From the NCBI GenBank assembly GCA_033065855.1, contig JAVXUO010002288.1, positions 310,001 to 374,000 on the forward strand: a DNA stretch of 64,000 nucleotides, given 5' to 3'. Below are positions 12,601-25,029 of this stretch, in pieces. Every line of letters begins with the position of its first letter. The stretch's first letter is position 1. Source of the DNA: Escallonia rubra (taxonomy: Eukaryota > Streptophyta > Magnoliopsida > Escalloniales > Escalloniaceae). The position numbers and the translations under genes are program-made. A model generated the notes under the pieces. The model was given only the letters and a program-made list of their open reading frames with translations. It had not been told where the DNA came from and ran no database searches.

Positions 12601-14454
12601 ACCAAGAAACGGATACATGAGCCCTCTGTAATTGTTCTTCGAGGTTTACATGAATTTTTTTCGCTTTGATAACCAATTAAGACCACCATTAAGGCGTCTA
12701 CCTCCGAAAGGAACTGAAAACCATTTAGTTTGAGAGCAGCTTGGTTCACCCATACTTCTTTTCAGGAGCTAGTTGCCTTGCATTAGAGCTTCAGTGAAGG
12801 TACTGTCATGACAACGATAAAAAGACTGGATGTCGACCACCTTTGGTATATATTCTGAAGAGAAGCACACTGGCCAGGATTGAAAGGGCTGACACCCCTA
12901 GTTCTACAACCTTTGGTCTTCCTAGAAGGCTAGAAAACTGGTTATCTTTGCCAAGGAAGAAAGATGTTGGTTCAAGGCATCCTGTAAATGGTAAATGCTT
13001 GGTGACAATATGCAAGGTTGAACTTTGAACTTGCCATACCATCTAGGCTTGCATCTTACAAAGTCCCAACTCATAAGAACCCCTAGAGAAGTTTGAACTT
13101 ATTCTAACACCCAATGCTGGAAATCCATTTTGTATTTAGGAGTTCATACTTAGGCGTTCATGGAGACCTTCATAATACTACACCCTAACATTTTCTTCCA
13201 TTGTGACTGAGGCCAAGTCCAGAAACTGAAGGCAGTTATGTGACTATGCTTGTAGTTCATTCAGTTGTTAGCTGGTCGGAATCCTGGATCTCAATCACCA
13301 ATTGTGGGAGTTTCTTCACCCCCACCCAGTATCAGCATAGTATGTTTTTGTCTTTTGAGTAGAGTTTAGGTTTTTCAAATGTAGCTGTTGTGTATTAATA
13401 CACTCTACCATATATTTTCATCTTATATTAGGCGAATGCACTATATGAAGATATGCTTGATCAGCTCAAGGCCAGCAGTATAACCCAACATGCCCGTCAG
13501 CAAGTTGATGGTGTCGTCCGTCGAAGTGAAGAAGGAGCTGAATACTATGTGGAATCGACTGTTCCTGATACATGCAAGCACAAGATTCCTGCCCATGAAG
13601 GCGGCTGCGCTGCTATAATATTCGAGAACAATTCTGACAAAATAGTTAGCGGTGGGCAAGATCAGGCTGTTAAAATATGGGATGCCAACACTGGGTCCTT
13701 AAGTCGCACTCTCTATGGTTGTTTGGGCTCTGTTCTTGACCTTACTATTACCTATGATAACAGATCTGTTATTGCAGCTAGTAGCTCAAACAACTTGTAT
13801 GTATGGGATGCAATTTCGGGGAGGGTGCGTCATACACTCACAGGCCATATAGACAAAGTCTGTGCAGTTGATGTGAGCAAATTTTCAAGTCGACATGTTG
13901 TGAGTGCCGCTTATGATCGGACTATAAAAGTTTGGGATCTGAATAAAGGTTACTGCATCAACACTATTATTTTCCACAGCAATTGCAATGCTCTGTGTGT
14001 CAGCATGGATGGACTTACTATATGTTCAGGTCATGTTGATGGAAACCTTCGGATGTGGGATATTCAGACAGGAAAGCTAGTTAGCGAAGTTGCTGCTCAT
14101 TCGCTCGCGGTTACATCATTGTCTCTTTCTCGAAATGGAAATGTAATACTGACAAGCGGAAGAGACAACTTGCACAATTTATTCGATATGCGGAGTCTCG
14201 AAGTTTGTGGCACACTAAGAGCGAGTGGGAACAGAGTGGCATCTAATTGGAGTCGATCGTGTATTAGTGCAGATGACAATTACGTTGCGGCTGGATCTGC
14301 TGATGGGTCCGTCTCTATTTGGTCGATATCAAAAGCCAACATCGTGAGCACTCTAAAAGAACACACTTCTTCAGTTTTATGTTGTTCATGGAGTGGCCTT
14401 GGTAAACCCCTAGCAACCTCTGATAGGAATGGTGTCATCTGTACATGGACATGA
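9665..14454 (+). CDS. ATG16: Autophagy protein ATG16 (WD40), five coding exons
   Basis: ATG16 binds ATG5-ATG12 and positions the ligase that lipidates ATG8 on the growing autophagosome membrane. Coding exons: 9665-9666 (AT), 9767-9893, 10928-11109, 11179-11374, 13432-14454; all introns are GT-AG and in phase, giving 509 residues. The start ATG is split by the first intron: AT before it, G after it. The next codons give AQEEIAIEAIKHAVKALRKR, the conserved plant N-terminus with the ATG5-binding helix (about 1-45). A coiled coil follows (about 45-215), including MLVDRWMLQKMQDAERLNE. Seven WD40 repeats run from about residue 222 to 509, each ending in a WD-like pair (KIWD, YVWD, KVWD, RMWD, LFD, SIWS, CTW). 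Length and layout match Arabidopsis ATG16. The 2.06-kb intron 4 holds only short open frames I do not recognise. A MULE occupies the sequence just upstream of the short 5' leader. Confidence 0.95.
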
Positions 14455-16401
14455 CGGCTAAAGTGATGACATGGTATGTAAATTGAGTCTGTGTGGGCAT
14501 GCTTCATGTGTATAAGAAGAGAGAAAGTTGATATGCGGTGGCTTGAATTCGATTTCATTTTGTATAGAGGTGATATTTGCTTCTCTGCCTTTCCTCTGCT
14601 TCTGACTTGCGAGCAAAGAGTATCATTTTTATTCCAGTCTGTTTGATTGGGAGGCCAACGATATTCGTTCTATCTAAATTGGAGCATCCAGATTACCGGA
14701 AGATGGGAGGCAAGTTTCTCCGACTTGTGGATATTGGTGTCGAGGAAAGCACTTGCGTTGTAAGTTCTGGTACATATATTTTTCATTCACGATTAAAGGA
14801 AATTTGCTTGTCACTTTGTCTTGTACAAGTTGTTTAGTCTTGTGTTACTTTCTGCCTTTTCCACCAAAGGGGGAAGCAATGGCGCAACGATGATTATGCT
14901 CCATTATGACGTGGAACTCACGGCAGAAGCGGAATCAACCTTTGCTTTTTAGTGCTGGTAAGAGTATGTGCATCAACCTTTGTACTACTCAGCTGTGACT
15001 TCACTTCACGATTGGTCATAATACAGTCGAACTCTTTAGTAAGCGATAATCATGACAGATTAATAGTTTATTAAGGGCGAGTATTAAATTTGTACGCAAA
15101 AGTATACACCAAATTCGGCTCTAGTATTCACGGTTTTAATTGTACCGTCAGTACCTAGGTGTATTTACTTACCCAATTGAATTTGCCGTCTAATGAAGGG
15201 TAACAGCTGTTAAAAAATTTAGAGGTAAACCTGAAATTTTTAGAAAGGTATCCTGAATGCAAACCTTACTATTCTCTCTTTGACCAAGACCATGAGCTCA
15301 GTTCACCACAAACATAGATAGCCATGGCCCCTATATCAGCCTACCACCCATCACAACTCTGCCGTAGCACCACCCACCACCATAACCCTGCCACAACGAC
15401 AGCTCCAGCACCACCAGATCCCCGCCACAACCCCACCAACCGCCACAACCCCACCAACCGCAACAACCCTGCAACGACCCCAGCACCACTACAACTGTGC
15501 CAGAACCCCATTATCACCATATCCCTACCACAACCATAACCTCACCACAAGTGGTCGACTCACCTCCTCTTTCATAGTTACAACCACCAAACCACCACGG
15601 TTTGATATTCCCTTCTTTCTCTCTCTATCACCACCAAACCACCCATGCACCACTAGTCCCCACTAACACCACAATCTCGGGAGCCACCCAGCACCCACCC
15701 AACTCCATCATGATCATATCCAAATAAAAAATCCAACCACATTCACATCACAAATACTAGGCGCCACTAAATGTTTCTCTAAATTCATCCAAATCACAAA
15801 TCCATATTCGACTAGCAAAACTCATCTTCGCACCCACACAAAGGGTTGATACTGGGGTTGGATCGTGGCAGGAGGTGTGTGATGAGGTTTGTGTGGTAGA
15901 GGAATTGGGTGGTTCGTTTTGAGCGCAAGAAGTGTCGATGGGGTTTGGGTGGTAGTGCGGCGACAGGGTTAGGCAGGGTGGCTGGATCTGCATGGATATT
16001 GAGGTTGTTGATGGGGTTTGGATGGCAACGACATAGGGTTAGGATGGGTGGTTTGGTATGGGATACCGATAGGAGCGGAGGTGTTCATGGGGGGTTTTGG
16101 TGGCGGTCGTAGGGTAGGGATGTGTGGTTGGATCTTGGGTTTCAATGGCAATGAAGGTCTTGTGGCCTTTAGGTGGTAGCTGCATTGAGGAGATGCTGAT
16201 TCTAATTGGATACTAGTTATGGTGGTGGTGACTGGTGGGTTGTGTTAGCAGGGTGGTGCGGTGCGGCCATGAATTGGTGGGGTGTGAATTTATAATGTAG
16301 ATTAAGCTTTAAGGAGATAATTTTAGAATGAATGGTCAAAATTAATCTCGTTTCTTAGTTGTTCTTTCAGTACATGACCACAATCACATCAGAGCACAAA
16401 A
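14455..16401. other. ATG16 3' flank and strand-biased low-complexity DNA
   Basis: 14,455 to about 14,870 should include the ATG16 3' untranslated region. From 15,300 to 15,760 the plus strand is strongly C-rich (CCACCA-type triplets), and from 15,840 to 16,290 it is strongly G-rich (GGTGG, GGGTTAGG-like). Open frames in this part (15,324-15,539, 15,757-15,993, 15,909-16,112) follow that composition and have no domain. It may be a decayed TIR element, but I found no matching ends. Confidence 0.4.
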
Positions 16402-16409
16402 CCTACTGT

Positions 16410-17246
16410 CTATGAAGCATGGGTGCGACACTCTGAGTGAAGCACCAGCACCAGATACGCGTTGGGTGCGGCGTGTGTGCGTGTCCGGTATTTCTGATTT
16501 ATTTTTTTAATGTCTTAAATACCGGGTGCGGCTTGGGTACGTATCCGATCTGTGAATGCACAAGTTCCGGGTTGATCTGTTACAACCGGCGACCACCCCC
16601 AGGGACCACCGACAAGGATTCTAAGAGAAGAGAGGAGACCGGAGAGAAGAAGAAGAAGAAGCAACAGAAGGAGGAGGAGAAGGAAGAAGTACTCACCGGC
16701 AGGTGGCGACCCAAGGCGACATGTGGCGGGTAGAGTGCGGTGTTGTGGCATGTAGTGTTGTTCCAGAGAAGAAGATGAACATCTGATGTTATCGACGTGG
16801 CTGATCAGATATTTAATTGGTTGGCTTTTTGAGTATATACCCACAAATTTGCTATTTTATATAAGTATACTACTCCACAACTTTGGTGTTTTATTTAAAT
16901 ACCCACTTATTAACTTATTACTTAAACCAACTCCAATACGTCAAAGAAATAAAAGTAATACCACATACAAACTTTATTGTGTTCAGCTATATAATTTTAA
17001 TATTTACAAAACAACTCATTTAACTTAAAAACTCATTACTTTGGTTGGAATTTAATATTTTTTACATATATCTGATACATATTAAGATTCAAATTGTTTA
17101 GAAATTCAACACTAAGTGTATATATATTTTTTAAAAATATATTTACAAAATTTGTCATATTCCCGCTGCACCTGTTTCCTAAAATTTTTAAAAATACTGT
17201 ATATGCGTATCCGCGCCCGTGTCACATCCGCACCCGTGCTTCATAG
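16410..17246. mobile_element. Small TIR element (0.84 kb), hAT- or MULE-like
   Basis: The left end reads CTATGAAGCATGGGTGCG. The right end read on the other strand is CTATGAAGCACGGGTGCG, giving an 18-bp inverted repeat with one mismatch. CCTACTGT flanks both sides (16,402-16,409 and 17,247-17,254), with a further C matching at each side, so the duplication is 8 or 9 bp. No transposase is coded. The interior includes a GAAGAAG-type purine run near 16,645-16,690. An 8-bp duplication favours hAT and a 9-bp one MULE; I cannot decide. Confidence 0.75.
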
Positions 17247-19147
17247 CCTACTGTCAACGGGCATTAGAAGCCACCATTGCTGTCCTTTCCTTTAGAACCA
17301 GGGAATGAAGTCTTGAAATTCAAAACTAACCTAAATCTGGTGGTTGATTCCAAAATTATAGCCAGCACTTACAAATATTGGTGATGAAAAATCAGGCTGA
17401 AAAGAGGAATGAACTGGACCTAAAATGAGAAGATGAGTAAGAAAAGAAATGTAAAACTCAAACCATAATTGGGGATAAAATCCAAACCTCAATCATGGTG
17501 ATATAATTTGAAAAATTACCTAGCACTTGGGGGAATCATGAAAAGTGCTACAGAAGTAAATGAATAGTTCCATACTCCACCTTCACTTCAAAATGAAAAA
17601 TGAAACGTTTCGTCACATCCTAAGGGCATGCCCAGGATGTCTATTTGATGCTTAGGGCAAAATTCCAAGACTGCATGCGCCTGAGCCCGAGCCATGCCTT
17701 GTCACCTGAAGAATGCCTCAAAGCCTAGTGGAACGGTTATTTGAAGCTTAGGCGCATGTCCAAGATCACCTATGCATGCGCCCAAGCCACGCCTTACCGC
17801 CTGAAGAACGCCCTAAAGCCTAGTGTAATGCTTATTTAACGCCTCGCCAATCCGTTGGTCCGATTTATTTTTCTGATTGATTGATCGTCTGAAAGTGGTG
17901 TTTCGGATTCACGAGTTCCTTGGAGGTGGCCTAGCAACCCAGATCTGATACTGAAGTTGCTGGTGACGAGGTACATCGGATGGGTTTGGATCGTGACAGA
18001 TTTGTGGCTTAAGAGTTGGTCATTGAAAGAAGGTTGATGGTGATTGGAAACTGGCGGCGATGATGGCCGAGTAAGTGAAAGAAGTAGGCGTGAAGGGGGA
18101 CTGAAGTTGGACTGGAAAGTGATGGAGGGGTGTCATTGTTCTTAAAATGATGATTTGGTCCATGAATTTAGTTAACTTGAGAAAGGGTAAAGATGGAAGA
18201 GTACATAAGTTTCTTATCCCGAAATAGAAACTGAACCATATTTTTTGGACAGAGGGATCAAAAATAAAATCTAATCAATCTTTTTGAGACGGAAGGAGCA
18301 TTATTTGTGTCCGTGGTATTGCTAATTTTGGGCAATACCATGTTATTTGTTCTAACAATGCCATGTTCTTTATGGATAGCTAATTTTTTAGGAAAAAATT
18401 TGACTGTTACCTCGGTTGAAGGAATCTTCCTCCTACCCCTTATATAGCGACAATCAATCGTTTCTAAATATTTCTAGTGACGCTAAAAAAATGCTGCTAA
18501 TAATTATCACTGAAATGTTAAAAGAAAAGTCACTAGAAACATTTAATGACTATTGATTGTCACTATATACGAGGTTGAAAGAAGATTCCTATAATTTGAG
18601 TAGGAGCCAAAATTTGTTCATTTTTTTATGTTATTCGTTGCATATAATGTGGTCATCATCTGGGTATATTCCACATGCTTTTTGGGCTTATGCAAAGCAT
18701 AATATACGGTTTCCTATGCTTTCACTTCGACATGGGTGGTGGAGCTGAGGGGGTAGATGAAATGAGTTGTTCAGAATAGACTCGCAAATCAGCACGTTTA
18801 GGACTCATTCATTGCATTCATTAAGTATTTCTTTTATAAACATTTGCAAATTCGGGAAATTTTTAGCTAAGTGAACTGAGCTCAGTCATAGATCAAGCTC
18901 AAGCTCTCAAGCTAACTTTGTGAAAGGACCCAAACACGAATTTTTATTATTTTTAACTAAACAAGCTTGGGAAAAATATCAAAACGAACATGAGCAGACT
19001 CAATCACGAGCATATCTGAACGAGCACGAATCCGAGACATATAGAGCCCTGGGTACGTACGAGTAGTCTCAGCCAGCAATTTTTAAAAATGACGAGCTAG
19101 AGTTCGAAATTAGTGAGGTACCGAAGAGCTTATGACACTTGTCTATC
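17247..19147. other. Intergenic DNA with repeats
   Basis: No supported gene. A diverged tandem duplication of about 110 bp lies at 17,626-17,850 (both copies carry GCCTGAAGAA and AAAGCCTAGTG). A small inverted-repeat element is listed separately at 18,421-18,589. Sequence around 18,880-19,050 resembles decayed transposon sequence rich in AAGCTC/GAGCA words. The rest is featureless. Confidence 0.4.
18421..18589. mobile_element. MITE-like inverted repeat (169 bp)
   Basis: The left arm (GGAATCTTCCTCCTACC ... TATATAGCGACAATCAAT ... TTTCTAGTGAC) is repeated in inverse orientation at the right end (GTCACTAGAAACATT ... ATTGATTGTCACTATATA ... GAAGATTCC). The arms are about 65 bp each with scattered mismatches, so the whole element could fold into a hairpin. 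No coding sequence. A target-site duplication was not clear. Confidence 0.6.
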
Positions 19148-20519
19148 CTATTCGATATAATCTGGACAAGAATTTTGATACTCCATCGTAACCTGGTTGA
19201 TGCCCAGATCGAACCCAACTCGAAGGTTCCTCTGCTGGTACATGCCAAGCACTGACATCCCTTCGTGAGCTTCCACGATAGCCAAGCAATGTTGCCCATC
19301 AGTAACTTTTATCCAAGTGTTGCTTTTGCACAACGTTATCGCCATATGGTTGGCAAACCGAAGCTCAATTTCTGGCGGGTCGGGAGCATTTTCGTAGCAC
19401 AGCCCAAACTGAATATCATGATCAGTCTCGTAGAATGCATGCGGTTCCTGATCTAATACACTGTTAACTATCTTTCTTCTTAACGCTTTGAAAATTGGTG
19501 CATCAAGTACTGTATATGTCGTACCTGTATCAATCGTGAATCCCCCTTCATAGTGTTTGGTAATGATCCGAATAGCCGTAGAATATGTCCTGACCAGAGA
19601 CCATGATAGCTTTGAGCCTCAATAGGTAATGACCATAGTCGTTGGGCACTAACGGCGTTGTAGGTCCAGGAGTTGTTGCTATCAAACCAAAGTCGATCTC
19701 CCCATAGGTACCGCTACTATTTGTTGATACGTAATACGAAAATTGAGGGTATTCCAGCTGCCCAATCAATGACGAAGTGTGATTCGCTAAACCAATCACG
19801 CCAGGAAATCTAGTACCTTTATCGGTGTTTTGAGTACCGCATCCAAACATCATGTGTTCGAGGTTGGTTTCTCCAGTTATGCCATTATCGGCTAACGTAA
19901 TAGTATCTGTTCCGACATACCCGTCGGAGGTGAATCTGTCCATGTCGTCAGTGTGAAAGCGGCATGCACCCCAGGTCAACCAGTTGCATTGCGCACCTGG
20001 ATATGCATCACAACTAGGTCCACAAGGAATGGCTTCAAATGTCGATGGCTTCTCGTAGTTGTAGAAGGGCACACTTTGCTCATAGCAATGGACGCATGGC
20101 TGACACTGCAGCCAAATTACATGACTGGCAGTGTCAGCCACTCCGAATGTTTGGACAGGCGGGGTACCAATGCTGTAGCTCATGACAAAGTCCTTGCCAA
20201 TTACAGCAACGGGAGATAGTGCATACATCAGCGATTCTGATGGAACTGATTTTCGCTTACTGAAAACACGTGCTCGAGCCAAAGACGTACGGATGCCATT
20301 GCTGATAAGGTCTTCGTGTTTGGTGTTGGGATCATAGAATGGAGACTCGGGGGAAGTGCGGTGGATCAGAGGAGCTGTGAAGCCAATATTCTTGCGAGGA
20401 AAAGGGAGCGATGGCATGAAGGACGAGACAAAGTCTTGATCAGGGCGACTGCTCAGAGAGGAAGAGATCGTGAGAAAAAGTATCGTCACCATGAGCGGCA
20501 ATACTTGAGAGAAAGCCAT
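19148..20519 (-). pseudogene. Aspartic protease, CDR1/nepenthesin-like, copy 1 (frameshifted)
   Basis: Secreted A1B-type aspartic protease. Starting at ATG 20,517-20,519 the frame gives a signal peptide (1-23), a propeptide with HRTSPESPFYDP (about 53-64), the substrate-binding start YSIGTPP and the first catalytic motif, here DTAS at 129-132 instead of DTGS. The Cys-rich plant insert (LQCQPCVHCYEQSVPFYN) follows. This frame stops at 19,548. The rest of the protein, with the second catalytic motif (GGFTIDTGTTYTVLD), LGMYQQRN and the C-terminus CPDYIE, is open in another frame down to TAG at 19,148. Compared with copy 4, about 5 bp are missing at the break near 19,550, just before the second catalytic aspartate. 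No intron signal fits there. I read it as a recent pseudogene; a sequencing error is possible. Confidence 0.85.
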
Positions 20520-21733
20520 GGGAGAATATTGTGCTACCGAGTTTAGTTGTAATGAAACTGCTCATGCAAGATGATTTATTGTTTAATACTACATAACATC
20601 CGTGGGAGTCTTTGCATGGGGTTCTCAGTGCCAAGAATGTGGTATAAGTTGGTCATATGGCAAGCTTGATCATATGTAGTAACCAAATCTCTAGCTAAGC
20701 TTAATCATCGTGTCCATTTAAGCCGGAAAATGTTTTTGCGATTAGGAGGTACTTGCGAGTTCGTAACCTTCTTTTTCTTGGCACTCTGAGGACCAGAATA
20801 ACCATCAATTCCACATTGCCCCCTCCTTTCTCTTGCCTCTTTTTGCAATATAACGATTTTTTCTTACTTTTTTCTGGTAATTCTCATTAATTATAACTAT
20901 CTTTTCACCTCATTTTTGTTGTAAACTAAACGCTAGGACTTTCACTAGAAGATTATTTAGTTTCATGCTAACAAGTACAACTTAAACGTCATGCATTATT
21001 TTCCGATCCAAGTGATATGATTAACGAGAAAAGGACGTGTCATGTCGTTACACCGACTCGTTCTACCTTTCATCCAACCGTCGATGATCAAATATAATCT
21101 CCTCATCTTTAACTTGTTCTAGCTGCCAAAACTGGGCTGCAAGAAGCTACCAACACAAAAAATTCCGATGCGAACAATTAGTAAAACTCGTGCATACTTT
21201 TCCTACGTTATGAGCGGATCACCTATTTACAAGGCTTATACTACCAGTCCTCGTACCGAATACAAGTATTCTATGTGACGGCCATTCAAGTTGGTCAGCG
21301 AGCCACTTTTGGATCAATGTTTTCAGAAGAACTGCATGGAATAATGTCCTGGGCAAGGGCAAGATGAGTGCCACATACGGTTCCTTGTGCCATCAAAAGC
21401 CACCATGTGTCAAATAGGAATGATTTGAGAGGAAAATGGTCTGCTATCAATAGCCAATAGGCAACACACACCACTAAAGACATTTAGATGTTCCCACTCG
21501 CATTATAGTGACAAATGGAATCGAATTATCTGGGGATTTCTTCGTCTTTTAAAAATTGAAAAATGCCATTTGAACTGCTAGTGATAGTCGAAAAACATCG
21601 AGTTAGAATGTCAAGTAACATAAGGAGAGGGGAGGTTTGGGCGGGCTGCTGACTTGACTTCAGCCGTGATTGCAGTTGCCTTCCATGGCCTTTTCAATAT
21701 ATATATTTCTCTCGAATCTCAATCGTTATTGCT
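20520..21733. other. Upstream region of protease copy 1
   Basis: This spacer matches the corresponding spacers of the other copies. 20,600-20,860 resembles 33,990-34,670 (words such as GCTTGATCAT, CTTGGCA..TGAGGACCA, CCATCA..TTGCCCC). 21,590-21,690 resembles 36,640-36,740 (ATCGAGTTAGAAT..CAAGTAACAT, CAGCCGTGATTG). It therefore belongs to the duplicated block. No gene is seen. Confidence 0.6.
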
Positions 21734-22925
21734 CTAATACCACTCCTCTAACACCACTGGCTTTATAATGTGGTGGTGCTTAATCCGCACTCGCTTCTCC
21801 CACCACCATTTTGATGTGACGGCCTCAAGTGCTGCGGTGATATTGCCACTGCAATAAGAGAAAAGAAAATGGGATTAAGAAAAACACAAAAAACACGCAC
21901 ACACATTTGTATGAATTGCTTTCCTAGGAAAATGCTTAAATCGCTGAATTTTTTTATGAGAAGAACATGGTAACAAGAACGCGACATGACATAACGGTAA
22001 AGTTTCTCCTCTGTGACAAGCTGGCGGTCACGGTTTCGAACATCGGAAACCACCTTGGCCAAAATTAGGGATAAGCTGCTTGCGTGCATCAACCCTTGGA
22101 AAAGTTAATGACCGGTTGCATAAAATAAAAGAAAAAAATATTATAACAAACAAACACTACTGAAAACTGGAGACAACACTAATATCAGAAAAGAAAACAA
22201 GAAAAAGCGATAAAGAACTTGTAAGTTGGCCAGCAAACCAAACTTTCAAGTCCTCAGAGTTTAACCAGTCATCAATCACTCTCTCTCACGCTCTAAGTGA
22301 TTCTTAGACCCAAGTAGCCTTGTTAGGTGCGAAAACTTTCTCTAAACAAGTCAAGTTTTACATCTAGGTTTGATTTCAACATTGTGAAGTAAAAATAGGC
22401 AGAATAAACTGAGATTATGTCATGTCATGACATTTTTTCTTACTGAAATCGAGTCATGTAAAATAAATACCTCTCATACGCATCACGATTGCAGCTTCGG
22501 TTGCAACTTTCAGGGGTTGGCTTGAAACGGTGATACCGTTCAGTTGGCGTACGGTTGTAACAAAGCTCTGTACAAAAGCAGTACTTTTCCGCAAACGCTC
22601 TAAATCTGCCCTCTAACGTATCTATTAACTTTAGGTATTCCAAAAACTTGGGGCAGCGGCCGGGCCGAACCTTGGTGCAACGCCAAGCTTCACACATTTG
22701 GCTTACCGTGGTTTGGCAGTCGTTGGACACGGGTCTTGGAGGCACAAGTATTCTCAGTGCGCAGTTCTTGAACCCGGTACCGGTGCCATCTCCATCTTCT
22801 TCTGATTCTTGAAAACCGTGCAGTTCTGCTAATCGCAGTTGTTGGACGTAGGTCAATGAAGTTAGGAGGACGATCACGGCGATGATGGTGATGACTGCAA
22901 GTATTTTACCCAGAGAGGAGTTCAT
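21734..22925 (-). CDS. Cysteine-rich membrane-anchored or secreted protein, family unknown, copy A
   Basis: I do not recognise this family. Exon 1 is 22,471-22,925 and exon 2 is 21,734-21,848, joined by a GT-AG intron in phase 2, giving 189 residues. Residues about 8-30 form one hydrophobic helix (ILAVITIIAVIVLLTSLTYV), a signal anchor or signal peptide. An acidic stretch (ESEEDGDGTG) follows, then a domain with ten cysteines (from KNCAL to CNRSC), in which FCTELCYNRTPTERY and CNRSCNRDAYE stand out. Exon 2 adds GNITAALEAVTSKWWWEKR and a basic/His tail. The splice model is supported because copy B at 36.8-37.8 kb conserves exon length (455 nt), phase, donor, acceptor and the exon 2 peptide. 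The role could be a secreted peptide-like or receptor-associated protein, but nothing proves this. It sits directly upstream of a protease gene in both blocks. Confidence 0.75.
21975..22105 (+). mobile_element. Au-like SINE relic in the copy A intron
   Basis: A tRNA-like head with an A-box-like ATAACGGTAAAG and a B-box-like GGTTTCGAAC is followed by the Au SINE signature words TCGGAAACCACCTTGGCC, AGGGATAAGCTGC and GCGTGCATCAACCC. It lies antisense to the gene. The same relic sits at the matching place in the copy B intron, so insertion came before the gene duplication. The copy is old, with many changes. Confidence 0.6.
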
Positions 22926-24275
22926 GTTATACGTCCTTTCTTTGGGCAGTCTTTATGATAATGCCCGCACAAACAAATCACTCTCACATATATAGCCAGA
23001 AAGAGAACAAGGGTGGTTTGGACTCAATCTTTTCTACCAGGGCCAGAGCTTTACAATACGTTAATAGAGCTGACCTAGCTTTATGTTAACCTGATATTAA
23101 GTTTATCTCCTTCGTTTTCGATTTGTAAGTTTAAAATGCATGAGTTTGAATTCGTATGGGAAACAAACTTGAGGTATCTTGTAGTTGATTTTTGTGGACG
23201 GTCGAATCATATAACTTTTCTTTTTGTTAAAAAAAAGGCTGGAAGAAAGTATTGAGCCTTGAAATTCTACAAGGCTGTCATATACATCTGGACTCCCGAT
23301 TTCCACACCTACGTAGGGCCGAAGTGCATGAAAAATCCGCGTGTGGATGGGCAGGTCGGGTCGGATAGGATCATAGTACCACTTTCTACCTACTTTTCCC
23401 CATTATTGTAAGCCTAGAATATTCTGACAGGTCGGGTCGGATCATATTACCACTTTCTATTTACTATTCCCCATTATTGTAAGCCTAGAATATTTTCTCT
23501 CTCTCTCTCTCTCCTAAACTAACAGGGTGTTTGGGATTGATTTTGGGATTATCAAACAAAGTTTAATCTAAAATTAAATCAGTTGTGTGAGTGTTTGGCA
23601 AAAAAATTAAGAAATTTAATCTGCATTCAAATCTAAAAACAGATTAAATCCATAATCCTAAAAATTGAAGATTATGTAATAATCACTTTTCTCATAATCA
23701 GGTTTGACCTTCTAATTTACAATATTATCCTCATATTTCTCACAAAATCACATTTCATACCGTTTAACTATAATGATGCAAGATTGTAGGTGTTTTTAAT
23801 TTAAAATAAAAATAAACAAATTTTATAGGTGTGTGAAAATAACTTTTCAATAATTTATTTGTTTAGTATACTTAATTACAAATGAAAGTTATGTTAACAC
23901 TACCTTTCTAAATGGATACTATATTTATTAAGTGTCATCTATGATCCTTTTGTCATAGTAGAGTTGATTTAAACACTTTTTATCCAAACATTTTTTGTAA
24001 CTTTAAGCTAGTTTACAATTACTTTTGTCAAATTACAAACTAATTCTGCTTAAAGTAGATTAAATCTTATTTTGAAAATCAATTAAGATTTAAGTTGAAA
24101 TCTACTTTCTAGAATCAATCTAAAAAAGACTCTTAGTAATACAATTATTATTCCCCATTACCGTTTCTATCAGGCAAGTATTCTACCGAGAGAGGAGTTC
24201 AGGTTCTCTTCCTTCTTCTGGGCTGCCTTTATGGTAGTGTCTGCACAAACAAATCACTGTTACATATAAAGCTAA
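22926..24275. other. Flank of copy A with a MITE-like repeat and a relic of the same gene start
   Basis: 22,926-23,510 holds the upstream region of copy A, including a CT microsatellite (about 23,494-23,513) and a tandem duplicated 75-bp word (CAGGTCGGGTCGGAT..CATTATTGTAAGCCTAGAATATT). 23,520-24,135 is AT-rich with imperfect inverted ends (GGGTGTTTGGGATTGATTTTGG; GAGTCTTTTTTAGATTGATTCTAG on the other strand), like a MITE; a related stretch lies upstream of copy B at 38,100-38,560. 24,175-24,275 is a fragment of the 5' end of the cysteine-rich gene, matching 22,906-22,985 but with the start ATG changed to AGG. Confidence 0.55.
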
Positions 24276-25029
24276 AAACAGTGTTTTGGACTTGTTAAGA
24301 GTTCAGGTTCAAAGGTCGGAGGAAGATTTCTACAATCCTGTTAGCAGTCAAAGTTTGTTCACTCTGCACTCCCCTCCCACCATCCTCCTGTACCCATTTC
24401 ATTGTAATTGACCAGTTGGGTTCACTCCTAAACCCTAAGAGCATGACCAATTCTTTAGATTAGAACACATACCAAAGTCGAACGTATGGCACCTCTATGG
24501 TAAAACGTCAAGTTTGATAAAATGACAAAACGTGTCAATATGGCTACAACCAATTAATAATGCAACCTAAAAGAAAGGAAGAGAGGAAAATAGGCACAAT
24601 GAGATGCAGATTTACCTCGTATGGAAACGGTGAGATTCAGCGGAAGCGTGGAGGGAAATTGAGGTCGTGTCAATTAGCAAGTAAAAGCACCACCAAATGA
24701 AACCAATTTAATTTAAGTCATAACCCAAGTGAACGGTCACAATGTCTTTAGATCACACATTGCGTATGACATCATCTACACACTCAGAACTTGAACCCAG
24801 ATGAACTAAACATCAACCTCATCATAATCCTATCGTGCCTGATGATATCTTCGAAATTATCGACTATCATTATTTTTGTGATCAAAGAGATAGAAGCGAG
24901 TTATGGCCTGATTGAACTTGCTAATAACCTAAATGAAGACTATGCAAAACCCAAAGCGAACCTAATTAGTCCACCACCAGAAACAATGTCAATCCCGAAT
25001 AAGCAGGCATCTTCAACCAAGATCCCCCC
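24276..25029. other. Intergenic DNA
   Basis: I see no gene here. An open frame at 24,791-25,054 (87 codons) has no recognisable domain and is not supported by codon pattern or context. Confidence 0.4.

Noticed and set aside
12049-13042. Several open frames of 60-99 codons
   Set aside because: They lie in intron 4 of ATG16 and show no recognisable domain.
16437-16844. Opposed frames of about 100 codons with Lys/Glu or Leu runs
   Set aside because: They result from a purine-rich simple repeat inside a small TIR element.
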